Shown here: piece after piece, positions 27,506 through 35,566 of the stretch | Numbering within the stretch: the stretch's first letter is position 1 | Layout of the letters: each line of letters opens with the position of its first letter | NCBI GenBank assembly: GCA_963698995.1 | Contig: CAVOTD010000031.1 | Span: forward strand, 186,001 to 250,000 | Origin: AP-15 sp963698995 | GTDB taxonomy: Bacteria; Pseudomonadota; Alphaproteobacteria; ATCC43930; CGMCC-115725 | DNA length: 64,000 bases | Direction: 5' to 3' | Program-made: the position numbers and the translations under genes | Notes under the pieces: generated by a model | What the model was told of the DNA's origin: nothing | The model's input: only the letters and a program-made list of their open reading frames with translations | Database searches by the model: none

Positions 27506-28555
27506 ATGGGACAGATTCTTGGCCTCGGTGTCACTCACTTTCCGCCACTCTCAGGACCGGATGAAAATCTCGGGCGCATCCTGAAGCGCGCACTCGACGA
27601 TCCTGCGGTGCCGGAACATTTGCGGCACCCGGCCGGCTGGCCGGCGCCGATGCGGGACGAATATGGGGACGATGCGGGGCTGACCGCGGCGCGGCATCAT
27701 CGCGAGGCGCTGGTTGCCGGTTTTCGCAACGCGCGGCGGGTGCTGGATGAGTTTGCGCCCGATCTTGTCGTGATCTGGGGCGACGATCAGTACGAAAACT
27801 TCAAGGACGACATCATCCCACCGTTTTGTGTGCTGGCTTATGAATCACTGGCGACAAAGCCCTGGGAGTACTATCGCGGCCCCAATGTCTGGCACGAACC
27901 GACCGACAAGGCTTTCACATATAAGGGGCATCCCGGCGCCGGCAAATCGATCGCCACCGGTATGCTGGAAGCCGGGTTCGACGTCTCCTACGCATACCGG
28001 CCGCTGCACCACCAGCTCGGCCATGCTTTTTTGAACACGCTGTTGTTTCTGGACTACGACCGCCAGGGCTTCCCCTACCCGGTCGTGCCCTTTCAGGTCA
28101 ATTGCTATGGCCGCCGGGTCGTCGCCCAGCAGGCCGGCGCACGGGGGCTCAGCCAGTTCCCGTCGGAGGCGGACCTGGATCCGCCCTCCCCTGCCCCGTG
28201 GCGGTGCTTCGATCTTGGCGCCGCTTGCGCCCGGGTCGTCGAGAAGAGCCCATGGCGGGTCGCCCTGATCGCGTCCTCCAGCTGGTCGCACGCCTTTCTG
28301 ACACCCAAGAACTACTTGCTGTATCCGGACGTCGAAGCCGATCGAGCCCTCTATGACGCGTTGCAGGCCGGCGACTACGCGACCTGGCGGCAGCGCCCGC
28401 TGAGTGCGATCGAGGACAGTGGCCAGCAGGAGATCCTCAATTGGATGTGCCTGATGGGGGCGATGAACGAGCTCGGGCGGCGGCCGACGGAGACCGCCTA
28501 CGTGCAGAGCTACATTTTCAACTCCAACAAATGCTTTGCCTCGTTCGAGCCGTGA
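27506..28555 (+). CDS. LigB-type class III extradiol dioxygenase
   Basis: A 349-residue protein of the LigB/protocatechuate-4,5-dioxygenase beta superfamily, which use non-heme Fe(II) to open catecholic rings next to the hydroxyls. It begins GQILGLGVTHFPPLSGPDEN with the iron-ligand His in THFPPL, then DLVVIWGDDQYENF, HHQLGHAFLN and the late SSSWSHAFL segment. Substrate unknown. The start is the ATG with GGGAGG seven bases before it. It heads a plus-strand run of oxidative genes to about 32.9 kb. The LigA-like small subunit of classical two-subunit enzymes is not obvious, though the next short gene could play a similar role. Confidence 0.85.
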   Translation: MGQILGLGVTHFPPLSGPDENLGRILKRALDDPAVPEHLRHPAGWPAPMRDEYGDDAGLTAARHHREALVAGFRNARRVLDEFAPDLVVIWGDDQYENFKDDIIPPFCVLAYESLATKPWEYYRGPNVWHEPTDKAFTYKGHPGAGKSIATGMLEAGFDVSYAYRPLHHQLGHAFLNTLLFLDYDRQGFPYPVVPFQVNCYGRRVVAQQAGARGLSQFPSEADLDPPSPAPWRCFDLGAACARVVEKSPWRVALIASSSWSHAFLTPKNYLLYPDVEADRALYDALQAGDYATWRQRPLSAIEDSGQQEILNWMCLMGAMNELGRRPTETAYVQSYIFNSNKCFASFEP

Positions 28556-28573
28556 CGGCCAAGGCGGCGGGTC

Positions 28574-28696
28574 ATGCCCGACCTTCCAGGAAGAGACCTG
28601 GCCAGAGAGCTGATCGAGCAGAGCCGCGATGAAAGCCGCTCGACGCCGATCGAGGAGGTGATCGGGGCGGTTCGCAACCGTGCCATCGAGCGGTGA
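28574..28696 (+). CDS. Small 40-residue protein after the dioxygenase
   Basis: Reads MPDLPGRDLARELIEQSRDE and ends VIGAVRNRAIER. GGCGG precedes the ATG, it begins 18 bases after the dioxygenase stop, and it overlaps the GTG start of the next gene by 17 bases. That spacing is what one expects of a real operon member. It is charged, mostly helical in character, with no recognised domain. It might be a small partner of the dioxygenase, but that is inference only. Confidence 0.45.
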   Translation: MPDLPGRDLARELIEQSRDESRSTPIEEVIGAVRNRAIER

Positions 28697-29313
28697 CACG
28701 GCTCACCGACTGATCGGCCGGCTGTGGACCCTCGAGCGGATGTTTTACTACATCTATGGCGGCTGGGGTCAGGGGCTCGAGATCAACGATTTCCCGCCCT
28801 CCATCAAATACTTGTTCTCGAAGCAAATCGTCGACGAGTTCGACGCACGAGATGATTTATCTCGACGCCCTGTTGAAAACCGGGTTCGTCGCGACTCAGA
28901 AGGAAGCCTTCCGGCATCCATACGGCTCCTTCGTCCTCGATTCGGCATTGGCCTATTACGTCTTTTCATTGCGCAACCTCGCTACCTACCCTCATCCGAT
29001 CCGAATCGCGGCACTCAATCTGGGACCCAAGGTCCTCGAGCTCGGCTGGATGGAAGGGTTGGTGGAGGCGTCCCCCGACCCTGAGCTGAAGGGCCTCTTC
29101 GAGAGCCAATTCGTCGAAAACCGCAGCCACATCAACATGGGCCGTCGCGTCGTCGAAGAGTTCGTCGCGCGGCCAGTGGAGGCCGACCTGTGCCGCTGGG
29201 CTTGCGCCGTGGCGCGACGTGATTACGGTCGGTTCTTGGGCGAACTCGCCGCCTTTGTGCTCCGGCGCACGGCCCCGGTGCCGCCGGCGCCGCGCCGGCA
29301 GGTGACCGATTGA
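28680..29313 (+). pseudogene. Ferritin-like di-iron protein 1, one frameshift
   Basis: Two frames join into about 210 residues if one base near 28842 is removed: RLIGRLWTLERMFYYIYGGWG and KQIVDEF, then THEMIYLDALLKTGF. The helical pattern contains Glu in TLERM, an ExxH pair in EFTHE, Glu in LGWMEG, and Glu/His in FVENRSHINMG. This is the four-helix layout of ferritin-like di-iron oxygenases, though the last pair is spaced ExxxH. No named family recognised. It is followed 10 bases later by a ferredoxin, which could supply electrons. The start is the GTG at 28680; an ATG at 28740 is an alternative. Confidence 0.65.
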
Positions 29314-29323
29314 GGGAAGCGCC

Positions 29324-29581
29324 ATGCCCGGTCTGAAAATCGATCACCAGCGCTGCACCGAATGCCGGATGTGCTACATCGTCTGCCGTGAGATCGACCT
29401 CAACGCCGTCTATGTGGCATTGGAGCCGCTGCACCGCATCGAGATCGATCTGCAGAAATGCACCTACCCCGGCTGCACGGCGTGTCTGATGTATTGCCCG
29501 GCGGAAGGCTCGATCATCGAAGTCGAGAGCGGCCGCTCGATGGTCCCACCCCCGCCCGAGGTTTGGCAGGAGGCGAGATGA
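29324..29581 (+). CDS. 2[4Fe-4S] ferredoxin
   Basis: An 85-residue protein with two cysteine groups: CTECRMCYIVC at residues 11-21 and CTYPGCTACLMYC further on, each able to bind a [4Fe-4S] cluster. In the second group the first two cysteines are separated by four residues (C-x4-C-x2-C), a small deviation from CxxCxxC. It lies immediately after the first ferritin-like gene, so it is a plausible electron donor to it. The stop overlaps a 21-codon frame (ATGA), which I do not count as a gene. Confidence 0.85.
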   Translation: MPGLKIDHQRCTECRMCYIVCREIDLNAVYVALEPLHRIEIDLQKCTYPGCTACLMYCPAEGSIIEVESGRSMVPPPPEVWQEAR

Positions 29582-29700
29582 TCGCCTGGTATATGGATTG
29601 TGGGTTCGCCGCGGAGCCCGTCCTCGCGCAGCGCGAAGTGTGAACCCGGGGACAGCGTCCCGAGATGATTTTACCCCAATAACGAGACAGGGCGGCAGAC

Positions 29701-30627
29701 ATGACGGAGCGGCTGGCGTTGGGGATTGTGCCCGGCATCGGCTGGCGGGCACGCGAAATCGAAACCGTCGCCCGCGAAGCCGAGGACGCCGGCTTTGAGG
29801 CGATCTTCAATCCGGAAGTCAACAATGACGCACTGGCGACGGCGCAGCTGTTGGGCGCGGTCACCAGCCATATCAAGGTGGGGCCGTGGGTTGCCAGCAT
29901 CTATCTGCGCCACTCCTACGTCTGCGCGCAGGCTGCGGCGCTGATCGCCGACGCGACCGGCGAGCGGCTGATCCTCGGCCTCGGCATCAGCCATCAGTCA
30001 GTCAACCGCACCTTCGGCGTCGGCGCCGCATCGCCGCTCGAAGCGATGCGCCAATATGTGACCGAAGTGCAGAGCTGGTTGCGCGGCGAAGGCCCGGCGA
30101 CGCATCTGCCGCAGCATCCGGCGCCGTGCCGTGTCCCGATCCACATCGCGGCGCTGACCTCGAAGACGGTGGAACTCGCCGGTGAAGTGGCCGATGGCGT
30201 CATGCCGTATCTCTGGTCGACCGCACGCGTCGCAGCCGCCAAGGCATGGATCGCGCGCGGACGGGCCAGATCGCTGCGACGCGCGCCGCTCGAACTGTCG
30301 CTCGGGCTGCCGGTCTATGTCGGCGACGACATGGCGGCGGTGCGCGAACTAGCGCGCCAGAACCTCGCGTTCTATGCCACCCTCCCGTACTATCAGCGGC
30401 TGCTGCGGCTGCAGGGCTTCGCGGCTGAGGCGGCCAAGGCCGAGCAGGGCGACGCGGCCGGGGCATGGAGCGACCGCCTGCTCGACGCGCTCTGCCTGAT
30501 CGGTCCGCTCGGCCATTGCCGCGAGCGCCTAGCCGCGTACCGGGAAGCCGGCGTCGGGCTGCCGATCCTCTACCCGCCGATCGGTGTCGAACCGGCGCGC
30601 TCCACGATCAACGCGTTCCGTCAATAA
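29701..30627 (+). CDS. LLM-class flavin/F420-type oxidoreductase
   Basis: A 308-residue TIM-barrel oxidoreductase of the luciferase-like monooxygenase class. Typical features are VAREAEDAGFEAIFNPE at the start, HIKVGPWVASIYLRHSYVCAQ, the GERLILGLGISH block, and the later ADGVMPYLWS. These enzymes use FMNH2 or F420H2; which one cannot be told here. Located between the two ferritin-like/ferredoxin pairs. The gap before it (29582-29700) includes a small gggac-agc-gtccc hairpin at about 29650. Confidence 0.85.
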   Translation: MTERLALGIVPGIGWRAREIETVAREAEDAGFEAIFNPEVNNDALATAQLLGAVTSHIKVGPWVASIYLRHSYVCAQAAALIADATGERLILGLGISHQSVNRTFGVGAASPLEAMRQYVTEVQSWLRGEGPATHLPQHPAPCRVPIHIAALTSKTVELAGEVADGVMPYLWSTARVAAAKAWIARGRARSLRRAPLELSLGLPVYVGDDMAAVRELARQNLAFYATLPYYQRLLRLQGFAAEAAKAEQGDAAGAWSDRLLDALCLIGPLGHCRERLAAYREAGVGLPILYPPIGVEPARSTINAFRQ

Positions 30628-30669
30628 CACCATCATCGCCGCGAAAGGGCGGTCAAGAGGAGGAAACAA

Positions 30670-31389
30670 ATGCATCCGATCCTCGGACAATTTCTCGACA
30701 AATGGGTGTGGCCGACAATGCCGGCCGCTCCAGGCGCCGAGTTTCGCCTGCGGCTGACCCGGGAGAAATGCGTCAAGGGCTGGGAAATCTCGTTGCAGCG
30801 TACGCTCGGCGAGATCGAGGAGGAGCTGGGCCGCGACGACGAGGACTGGAAGAAGGAGCGCGCATTGCGCGGCTATGCCGCCGAGGGCGTGCACATGTCG
30901 ATCAAGCAGATGTCGGGCCAGCTGCTGTCGGTCGATATCGCCAACCAGGAACGCTACATCGATCTGCAGCGCATGCGCGCCCGCCAGATCTGGGACGAAT
31001 GCAAGCACAGCAAATTGCACGCCGACGTGCTGCTCGGCAAAGGCTGGATCAAGGATGAGCGCGAATTGATGGACATCGCGCAGGCCAATACCCAGCCGCT
31101 GCCGGCCTATTTCGGCATGTCGATGATGTTCCCGCATATCCACCCGCTGGCCCGCGCCGCGCAGAATTATTACCAGGAGGCCAATGCCTGTATCGGCATC
31201 ATGGCGTATCTCGATCGGGTCGACGATCCGCTGGTCAGGCACGAGCATCTGAGCCAGCGCGACGAAGAGCTGATGCATTTCATGGAAGGCAAGTTCCAGA
31301 TCGATTTCCTGTGCGCGACCGCAGAGACGCAAAAGCCGGTCGAGGATGCGCTGGACTATCTGCTGCACCAGGTCGGCGGCATAAGATGA
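30670..31389 (+). CDS. Ferritin-like di-iron protein 2
   Basis: A 239-residue, almost all-helical protein. The four expected iron-ligand motifs are visible in order: Glu in ANQERYIDLQRM, ExxH in WDECKHSKLHAD, Glu in YYQEANACIG, and ExxH in DEELMHFMEG. This is a classical ferritin-like di-iron carboxylate site. It is not closely similar to the first ferritin-like protein, so the two are not a recent duplication. An AGAGGAGG-type site precedes the ATG. It ends in an ATGA overlap with a second ferredoxin gene, which strongly suggests they act together. Probably an oxygenase or hydroxylase; substrate unknown. Confidence 0.75.
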   Translation: MHPILGQFLDKWVWPTMPAAPGAEFRLRLTREKCVKGWEISLQRTLGEIEEELGRDDEDWKKERALRGYAAEGVHMSIKQMSGQLLSVDIANQERYIDLQRMRARQIWDECKHSKLHADVLLGKGWIKDERELMDIAQANTQPLPAYFGMSMMFPHIHPLARAAQNYYQEANACIGIMAYLDRVDDPLVRHEHLSQRDEELMHFMEGKFQIDFLCATAETQKPVEDALDYLLHQVGGIR

Positions 31390-31581
31390 AGGTGCGGATC
31401 GATTACGCGATCTGCAATTCCTGCGGCTTGTGCCGGGAGGTCTGTCCGGAATTCGGCGATCCGCCCGACCTTGCTGGAGCCGCGGCACCTCTACGAGGTG
31501 CAAGATGCGAAATGCACCGGCTGCGGCGATTGCCTCGAATACTGCCCGGCTCCAGGCGCATTGATGCCATACGAGATGTGA
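31386..31581 (+). pseudogene. 2[4Fe-4S] ferredoxin 2, one frameshift
   Basis: The first frame gives MKVRIDYAICNSCGLCREVC, a complete CxxCxxCxxxC group. After GDPPD the continuation LLEPRHLYEVQDAKCTGCGD and CLEYCPAPGALMPYEM, with the second cysteine group, is one frame on. One extra base near 31470 explains this and restores 64 residues. Because both cluster motifs are perfect, a sequence error is likely. It is coupled by ATGA to the second ferritin-like gene and is followed by a palindromic repeat. Confidence 0.8.
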
Positions 31582-31588
31582 CAAGGTT

Positions 31589-31674
31589 GTCATTGCGAGG
31601 AGCATGGCGACGAAGCAATCTCGAACGGCGAGCTATACACCGGCGCGAGATTGCTCCGCTGCGCTCGCAATGAC
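31589..31674. repeat. Palindromic intergenic repeat (gtcattgcgag type)
   Basis: The ends gtcattgcgag and ctcgcaatgac are perfect 11-base inverted repeats, and inside them gcaatctcg pairs with cgagattgc. The whole 86 bases can fold into a long imperfect hairpin. Sequences of this kind are scattered in many alphaproteobacterial genomes as extragenic palindromes. It sits between the second ferredoxin and the amidohydrolase, so it could end or process the transcript. Confidence 0.7.
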
Positions 31675-31707
31675 TAAACCGTTCCGTCGAAACAGAAGGA
31701 GAAAGTA

Positions 31708-32883
31708 ATGGCGCGGCAGTACAATTTGATGTCGAGCGACGGGCATCTCGAAGTGCCGCCCGAGCGGTGGGTCCATCGGGTGCCGGAGAAATACCGCGAC
31801 CGCGCCCCGCACACGGTTCATCTGCCGGATGGCGGCGACGCCTTGATGATCGAGGGGCAGCCGCTGCTCGAAGCCAACTTCCTCGATCTGCGCGCCGGCC
31901 GCGCCGAGGGCACGTGGCAGCCCTTCGGGCTCAAGGTCGCCGACGCCGCCGGCACCGGCTCGCCCGAGCAGCGCGTCAAGGAGCAGGACCAGGACGGCAT
32001 GGACGCGGAAGTGCTGTTCGCGGCGATGGTTGCCGGCCCCGTCTTCTGGCGCAATATCGCGCATGACGAAGTCTATAAGGCGGTGATCCGCGGCTACAAC
32101 GACTGGCTCGCCGAAGAATACTGCGCCGTGGCGCCTGACCGGCTGATCGGCATGGGGGTCATTCCGATCACCAATGTCGACGACGCGATCGTCGAGATGA
32201 AGCATTGCAAGAAGCTCGGCCTCAAGGGCGTGCTACTGGGCGCGTTGCCGAATGCCAAAGGCTATCCGACACCGGAGGACGACAAATTCTGGACCGCGGC
32301 AGTCGACATGCAGATGCCGGTCACCGTGCATGTCCAGTTCTACCGCACTGGCGCACGCGCGACGCAGCCGACCTTTAAGTATCCCAAGGAAGACCCGGTG
32401 ATCATGCAGAGGCTGCGGCGGCCGTTCCTCGAATGGCTGTGCAATTTCGGATTGGCGCCGTCGGTCAGCATCGCCCAGCTGGTGTTCGCCGGCGTGTTCG
32501 AGCGCCATCCGAATCTCAAGATCTTCTTCGCCGAGACCCGGCTCGGCTGGGTCCCGTTCTGGCTCGAGCACATGGATCTGTGGTACCAGCGCCATCTCGG
32601 CTGGGCGCAGGAATATCTCGGCTTCAAGCCGCTGAAGGAACTGCCGAGCCACTATGTGCGCGAGCACGTCTATTTCAGCGTGCAGTACGAGCGGGTCGCG
32701 ATCGAGGAGCGCCAGCATGTCGGCGTCGACCGCATCATGTTCGCGACCGACTTCCCGCACATCGAGAACGAATGGCCCAATTCGCGGCCAATCATCGACA
32801 AGATTTACGCCGACATGCCCGAACGCGAGAAGCGCAAGATCTGGGCCGGCAACGCCGTCGAGTTCTTCAATCTGGGGAATTGA
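31708..32883 (+). CDS. Amidohydrolase-2 family (ACMSD-like) metal-dependent hydrolase
   Basis: A 391-residue TIM-barrel hydrolase/decarboxylase. The metal site begins SSDGHLEVPPERW, continues with the VTVHVQFYRTG segment and the late FATDFPHIENEWP, where the Asp and His are typical metal ligands. This group includes ACMSD and other decarboxylases and hydrolases of aromatic ring-cleavage products, which suits a position downstream of a ring-opening dioxygenase. AAGGAGAAA lies six bases before the ATG. Exact reaction unknown. Confidence 0.85.
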   Translation: MARQYNLMSSDGHLEVPPERWVHRVPEKYRDRAPHTVHLPDGGDALMIEGQPLLEANFLDLRAGRAEGTWQPFGLKVADAAGTGSPEQRVKEQDQDGMDAEVLFAAMVAGPVFWRNIAHDEVYKAVIRGYNDWLAEEYCAVAPDRLIGMGVIPITNVDDAIVEMKHCKKLGLKGVLLGALPNAKGYPTPEDDKFWTAAVDMQMPVTVHVQFYRTGARATQPTFKYPKEDPVIMQRLRRPFLEWLCNFGLAPSVSIAQLVFAGVFERHPNLKIFFAETRLGWVPFWLEHMDLWYQRHLGWAQEYLGFKPLKELPSHYVREHVYFSVQYERVAIEERQHVGVDRIMFATDFPHIENEWPNSRPIIDKIYADMPEREKRKIWAGNAVEFFNLGN

Positions 32884-32892
32884 GAGGCACCG

Positions 32893-33642
32893 TCAGTTCG
32901 CCAGAAAGGCTCTGGCTTCGGAGAGTTCCGAACGGTCGGCGTCGGCGCTCGCCAAGGTGACCAGCTTGTCGTAGGCGTCACGCGCCGTTCGGCGTGTCGC
33001 CGGTTTGCTTGGCCGCCCGTCGCGATCCCGAGGATGCTGCGGAAGCGGTTCCGCTCGGCGCGCACGGATTGCTCGTATTCCTTCAATGCCGCGGCGGGAT
33101 CATTGAGTTCGAGCAATAGGTCGGCAAGGAGCTCGCGCGCCGGCAACACCTCGGCCGGCGTCGCCGGGTGCTTGTCCATCGAGGCGTCGAGATCGGCCGC
33201 TGCGCGCATCAGTTCTACGGCCTGCTTTGTCGTTGCCCTGGGCATGCGCGAGCATCCCTGAGGCGGCCAGTCGCTGGACTTCGACTTGCTTGGCCCAGTA
33301 ATCGTCCTTATTCTGGTCGAGCTTCTGCTTCAGCGATTGAAGTTTGGCGATTTCGGTCTCGGCGCCGCTAATGTCGCTGGTATGCGCGGTGCCGAGCGCC
33401 CGCGTGAAAGCGATCATCGCCTCGGCCCATGGGAAGCGCTCCCACGGAAAAGCCATCGGCGGCGCGGTGAGGGTCGCCGCTTCCGACCAGTTTCGGCGCT
33501 CTAGCGCATAGCGTGCCGGTATTGCCGCGATGGCATAGGCCATCGGCAGGTTCGGCCCCTTGGCTCGGCCAAAAGTAAGCATCTCGTCGACGACGCGCTT
33601 TGCATCGCCGTCCTGTCCCAGCTGCAAATCGGCGTATTCCAT
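32893..33642 (-). pseudogene. 3' part of a split TPR-protein gene
   Basis: Starting at MEYADLQLGQDGDAKRVVDE, this matches the point where the parallel copy at 35.6 kb reads MEYAYLQMGQDRDAKRVVDE, so it continues the half-gene that ends at 35288. Helical repeat pairs follow (YALERRNWSEAATL, LLLELNDPAAALKEYEQS). At least three frame changes are needed (about 33230, 33020 and 32970) before the end SELSEARAFLAN. It has no start of its own. The gene is therefore dead regardless of sequencing errors. Confidence 0.7.
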
Positions 33643-33830
33643 TATGCATTACTCCATTCACGCCATTGAGATGGTTCGTCGCCTGGGCGATGCCTGGAGG
33701 GCTCTGGAAATAATTGAAGGCGGGGCTCGCGGGGTTGGCGGTAAGCGCACTGTAGCTGCAATACCCTGTAGGCGGTAATCAGCCGAGATACGGATTTTCG
33801 ATACCGACTTTGGAAGTGATAGCCCAGATT

Positions 33831-35195
33831 CTAAAACTCACAGCTGCACGTCGGCCTCTTCCCGGGAAGTGGCTCCCCACATGTCCAGGTTCCGCCCTGC
33901 GCCTCGCAGCCCTTGGCGCTTCCACCTCCGCCCCCGCCACCGTGCGGCGGTGGCGCGCACCATTGAGACTGGTTCTTATACACAGAATAATATTCACACA
34001 GCCAACGGGGTGGGCCGCCGCTCAGTTGCCAATTGCACGCTGCGATCAATACGTCGTAGAGCCAACTCGTCCCGGACCACTGCTTCCCCACCCCAAGGAA
34101 AGTCGAGGTTCTGGCCGGTGAAAGTTCATAAAAGTAAACGTAGGGGAGACACGAGATCACATAATCTGGCGGGGTGTAAATTTTCTGAGGGCAATAGAAG
34201 TGGAGACCGCACCGGGAGGCCGTCATGAAAATGCCGAATGATGTCGGTATCATGCCGACGGGGATCGTCGCAGTCACTGCATTGCTTGCCGTGTCGATCA
34301 CCGAGACGGTGTTTGAGAATTCGTTTGCAACATAGACCTTGGTGCCGTCGCGGGTGACCGCCACGCCGAAGGGGTAGGTGCCGACGGGGATCGTCGCGGT
34401 CACTGTATTCCTCGCAGTATCGATCACAGAGACGTTGCCGTAGCCTGGGCCGCTGGCTTGGTTCGTGACATAGACCTTGGTGCCGTCGGGGGTGACCGCT
34501 ACGCCTGTGGAGTCGGAGCCGAGGGGGATCGTCGCGGTCACCGCATTGCTTGCCGTGTCGATCACCGAGACGGCGTTTGAGCCTTGTTGTTTTGTAACAT
34601 AGACCTTGGTGCCGTCGGGGGCGACCGCTACGCCTATGGAGCTGGAGCCGACGGGGATCGTCGCGGTCACCGCATTGCTTGCCGTGTCGATCACCGAGAC
34701 GGTGCTTGAGCTGTTTGCAACATAGACCTTGGTGCCGTCGGGGGTGACCGCCACGCCGAAGGGGTAGCCGCCGACGGGGATCGTCGCGGTCACTGTATTC
34801 CTCGCAGTATCGATCACAGAGACGGTGTTTGAGGCATTGTTCGTGACATAGACCTTATGGCCGTCGGGGGTGACCGCCACGCCGAAGGCGGAGAAGGAGC
34901 CGACGGGGATCGTCGCGGTCACCGCATTGCTTGCCGTGTCGATCACCGAGACGGTGCTTGAGCCTGTGTTTGCAACATAGACCGTGGTGCTGTCGGGGGT
35001 GACCGCTACGCCTATGGGGTTGGAGCCGACGGGGATCGTCGCGGTCACCGCATTGCTTGCCGTGTCGATCACCGAGACGGTGTTGGAGTAAGCGTTCGCG
35101 ATGTAGGCGGTTTGCGCGAGGCTTTGAGCGCTGCCGAGAAGGCCGGCAAGAGCAACGGCGGTGATCGCGAGCAACCCGGAAACGCGAAGTTTCAT
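33831..35195 (-). CDS. Exported YVTN seven-repeat beta-propeller protein
   Basis: A 454-residue exported protein. The signal peptide is MKLRVSGLLAITAVALAGLL to about residue 28 (SLAQ). Seven repeats of about 42 residues follow, each on the pattern SNTVSVIDTASNAVTATIPVG then GVAVTPDGTKVYV, enough for one complete seven-bladed propeller. After residue 320 there is a different, cysteine-rich tail (CGLHFYCPQ, CNWQLSGG, CEYY, GGGGGGGS, CEAQGGTWTCG, CSCEF). YVTN propellers in bacteria and archaea are usually surface or periplasmic binding scaffolds. It sits inside a broken TPR gene. Confidence 0.85.
   Translation of the reverse strand: MKLRVSGLLAITAVALAGLLGSAQSLAQTAYIANAYSNTVSVIDTASNAVTATIPVGSNPIGVAVTPDSTTVYVANTGSSTVSVIDTASNAVTATIPVGSFSAFGVAVTPDGHKVYVTNNASNTVSVIDTARNTVTATIPVGGYPFGVAVTPDGTKVYVANSSSTVSVIDTASNAVTATIPVGSSSIGVAVAPDGTKVYVTKQQGSNAVSVIDTASNAVTATIPLGSDSTGVAVTPDGTKVYVTNQASGPGYGNVSVIDTARNTVTATIPVGTYPFGVAVTRDGTKVYVANEFSNTVSVIDTASNAVTATIPVGMIPTSFGIFMTASRCGLHFYCPQKIYTPPDYVISCLPYVYFYELSPARTSTFLGVGKQWSGTSWLYDVLIAACNWQLSGGPPRWLCEYYSVYKNQSQWCAPPPHGGGGGGGSAKGCEAQGGTWTCGEPLPGKRPTCSCEF
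34235..35095 (-). repeat. Seven tandem ~126-base repeats coding for propeller blades
   Basis: Near-identical blocks recur about every 126 bases: accgcattgcttgccgtgtc, then gatcaccgagacggtg and gaccttggtgccgtcggggg. Nucleotide identity is higher than protein function needs. Two units share a distinct variant (actgtattcctcgcagtatc), so blocks have been copied between positions by recombination. Repeats like this are also a risk for assembly collapse. Confidence 0.75.
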
Positions 35196-35287
35196 GGCAT
35201 CCTGTCCGACAACGGATCGCTGCCCGCCGTCAACGCGAAAGACTGATCCGTCAATTTTGATTGATATCTTAATGAAACCGCATTCAA

Positions 35288-35566
35288 TCCATATAGTCCA
35301 TCATGTGGACGCTCTCGCCATCGAAGGCATCCGGGCCGAGTTCCTCCCGGACATAGGCGAGCGCGGCCGCCTTCGCCGGCCGGTTCGCATCAATCGACTG
35401 CCGCCACATCCCGAGGCGCGTAAAGATGTGGGACGGCATATGAAGCGCATGCAGCACCGCCGGCGCGATGTCGGCACAGCAGAGCGCCGCCGTCAGCCCA
35501 TCCTCCGCCAAATCGGGCGAGTCGTTGGCGTGGATCAGGTAGTGCGCGACGCCCGGATGGTCACGT
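35288..35566 (-). pseudogene. Middle fragment of TPR paralogue B
   Basis: Reads HPGVAHYLIHANDS, then LAEDGLTAALCCADIAPAVL and HALHMPSHIFTRLGMWRQSI, ending GESVHMMDYM at the split point. It is about 85 percent identical to the same stretch of paralogue A just upstream, so the two were tandem copies. The N-terminal half of B is missing: the sequence goes straight from A's TFGRAN into B's HPGVAHY. The gene continues beyond the inserted segment at 33642. Confidence 0.7.

Larger units (their letters stand above)
33643..35287. mobile_element. 1.65-kb segment interrupting the TPR gene, flanked by tccat
   Basis: The TPR reading ends at ATGGA (tccat on the plus strand, 35288-35292) and resumes at the identical ATGGA (33638-33642), as if a 1645-base segment had been inserted with a 5-base target duplication. 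The segment carries only the YVTN beta-propeller gene plus about 190 bases of noncoding DNA on one side and 90 on the other. I see no transposase and no convincing terminal inverted repeats, so a mobile origin is inferred only from the clean split. Confidence 0.4.

Noticed and set aside
29578..29643. 21-codon frame starting at the ferredoxin ATGA overlap
   Set aside because: Good overlap, but too short and without features; it could be chance.
34235..35095. Regularly spaced repeats considered as a CRISPR array
   Set aside because: The repeat period is about 126 bases with no unique spacers, and the repeats encode propeller blades in frame.
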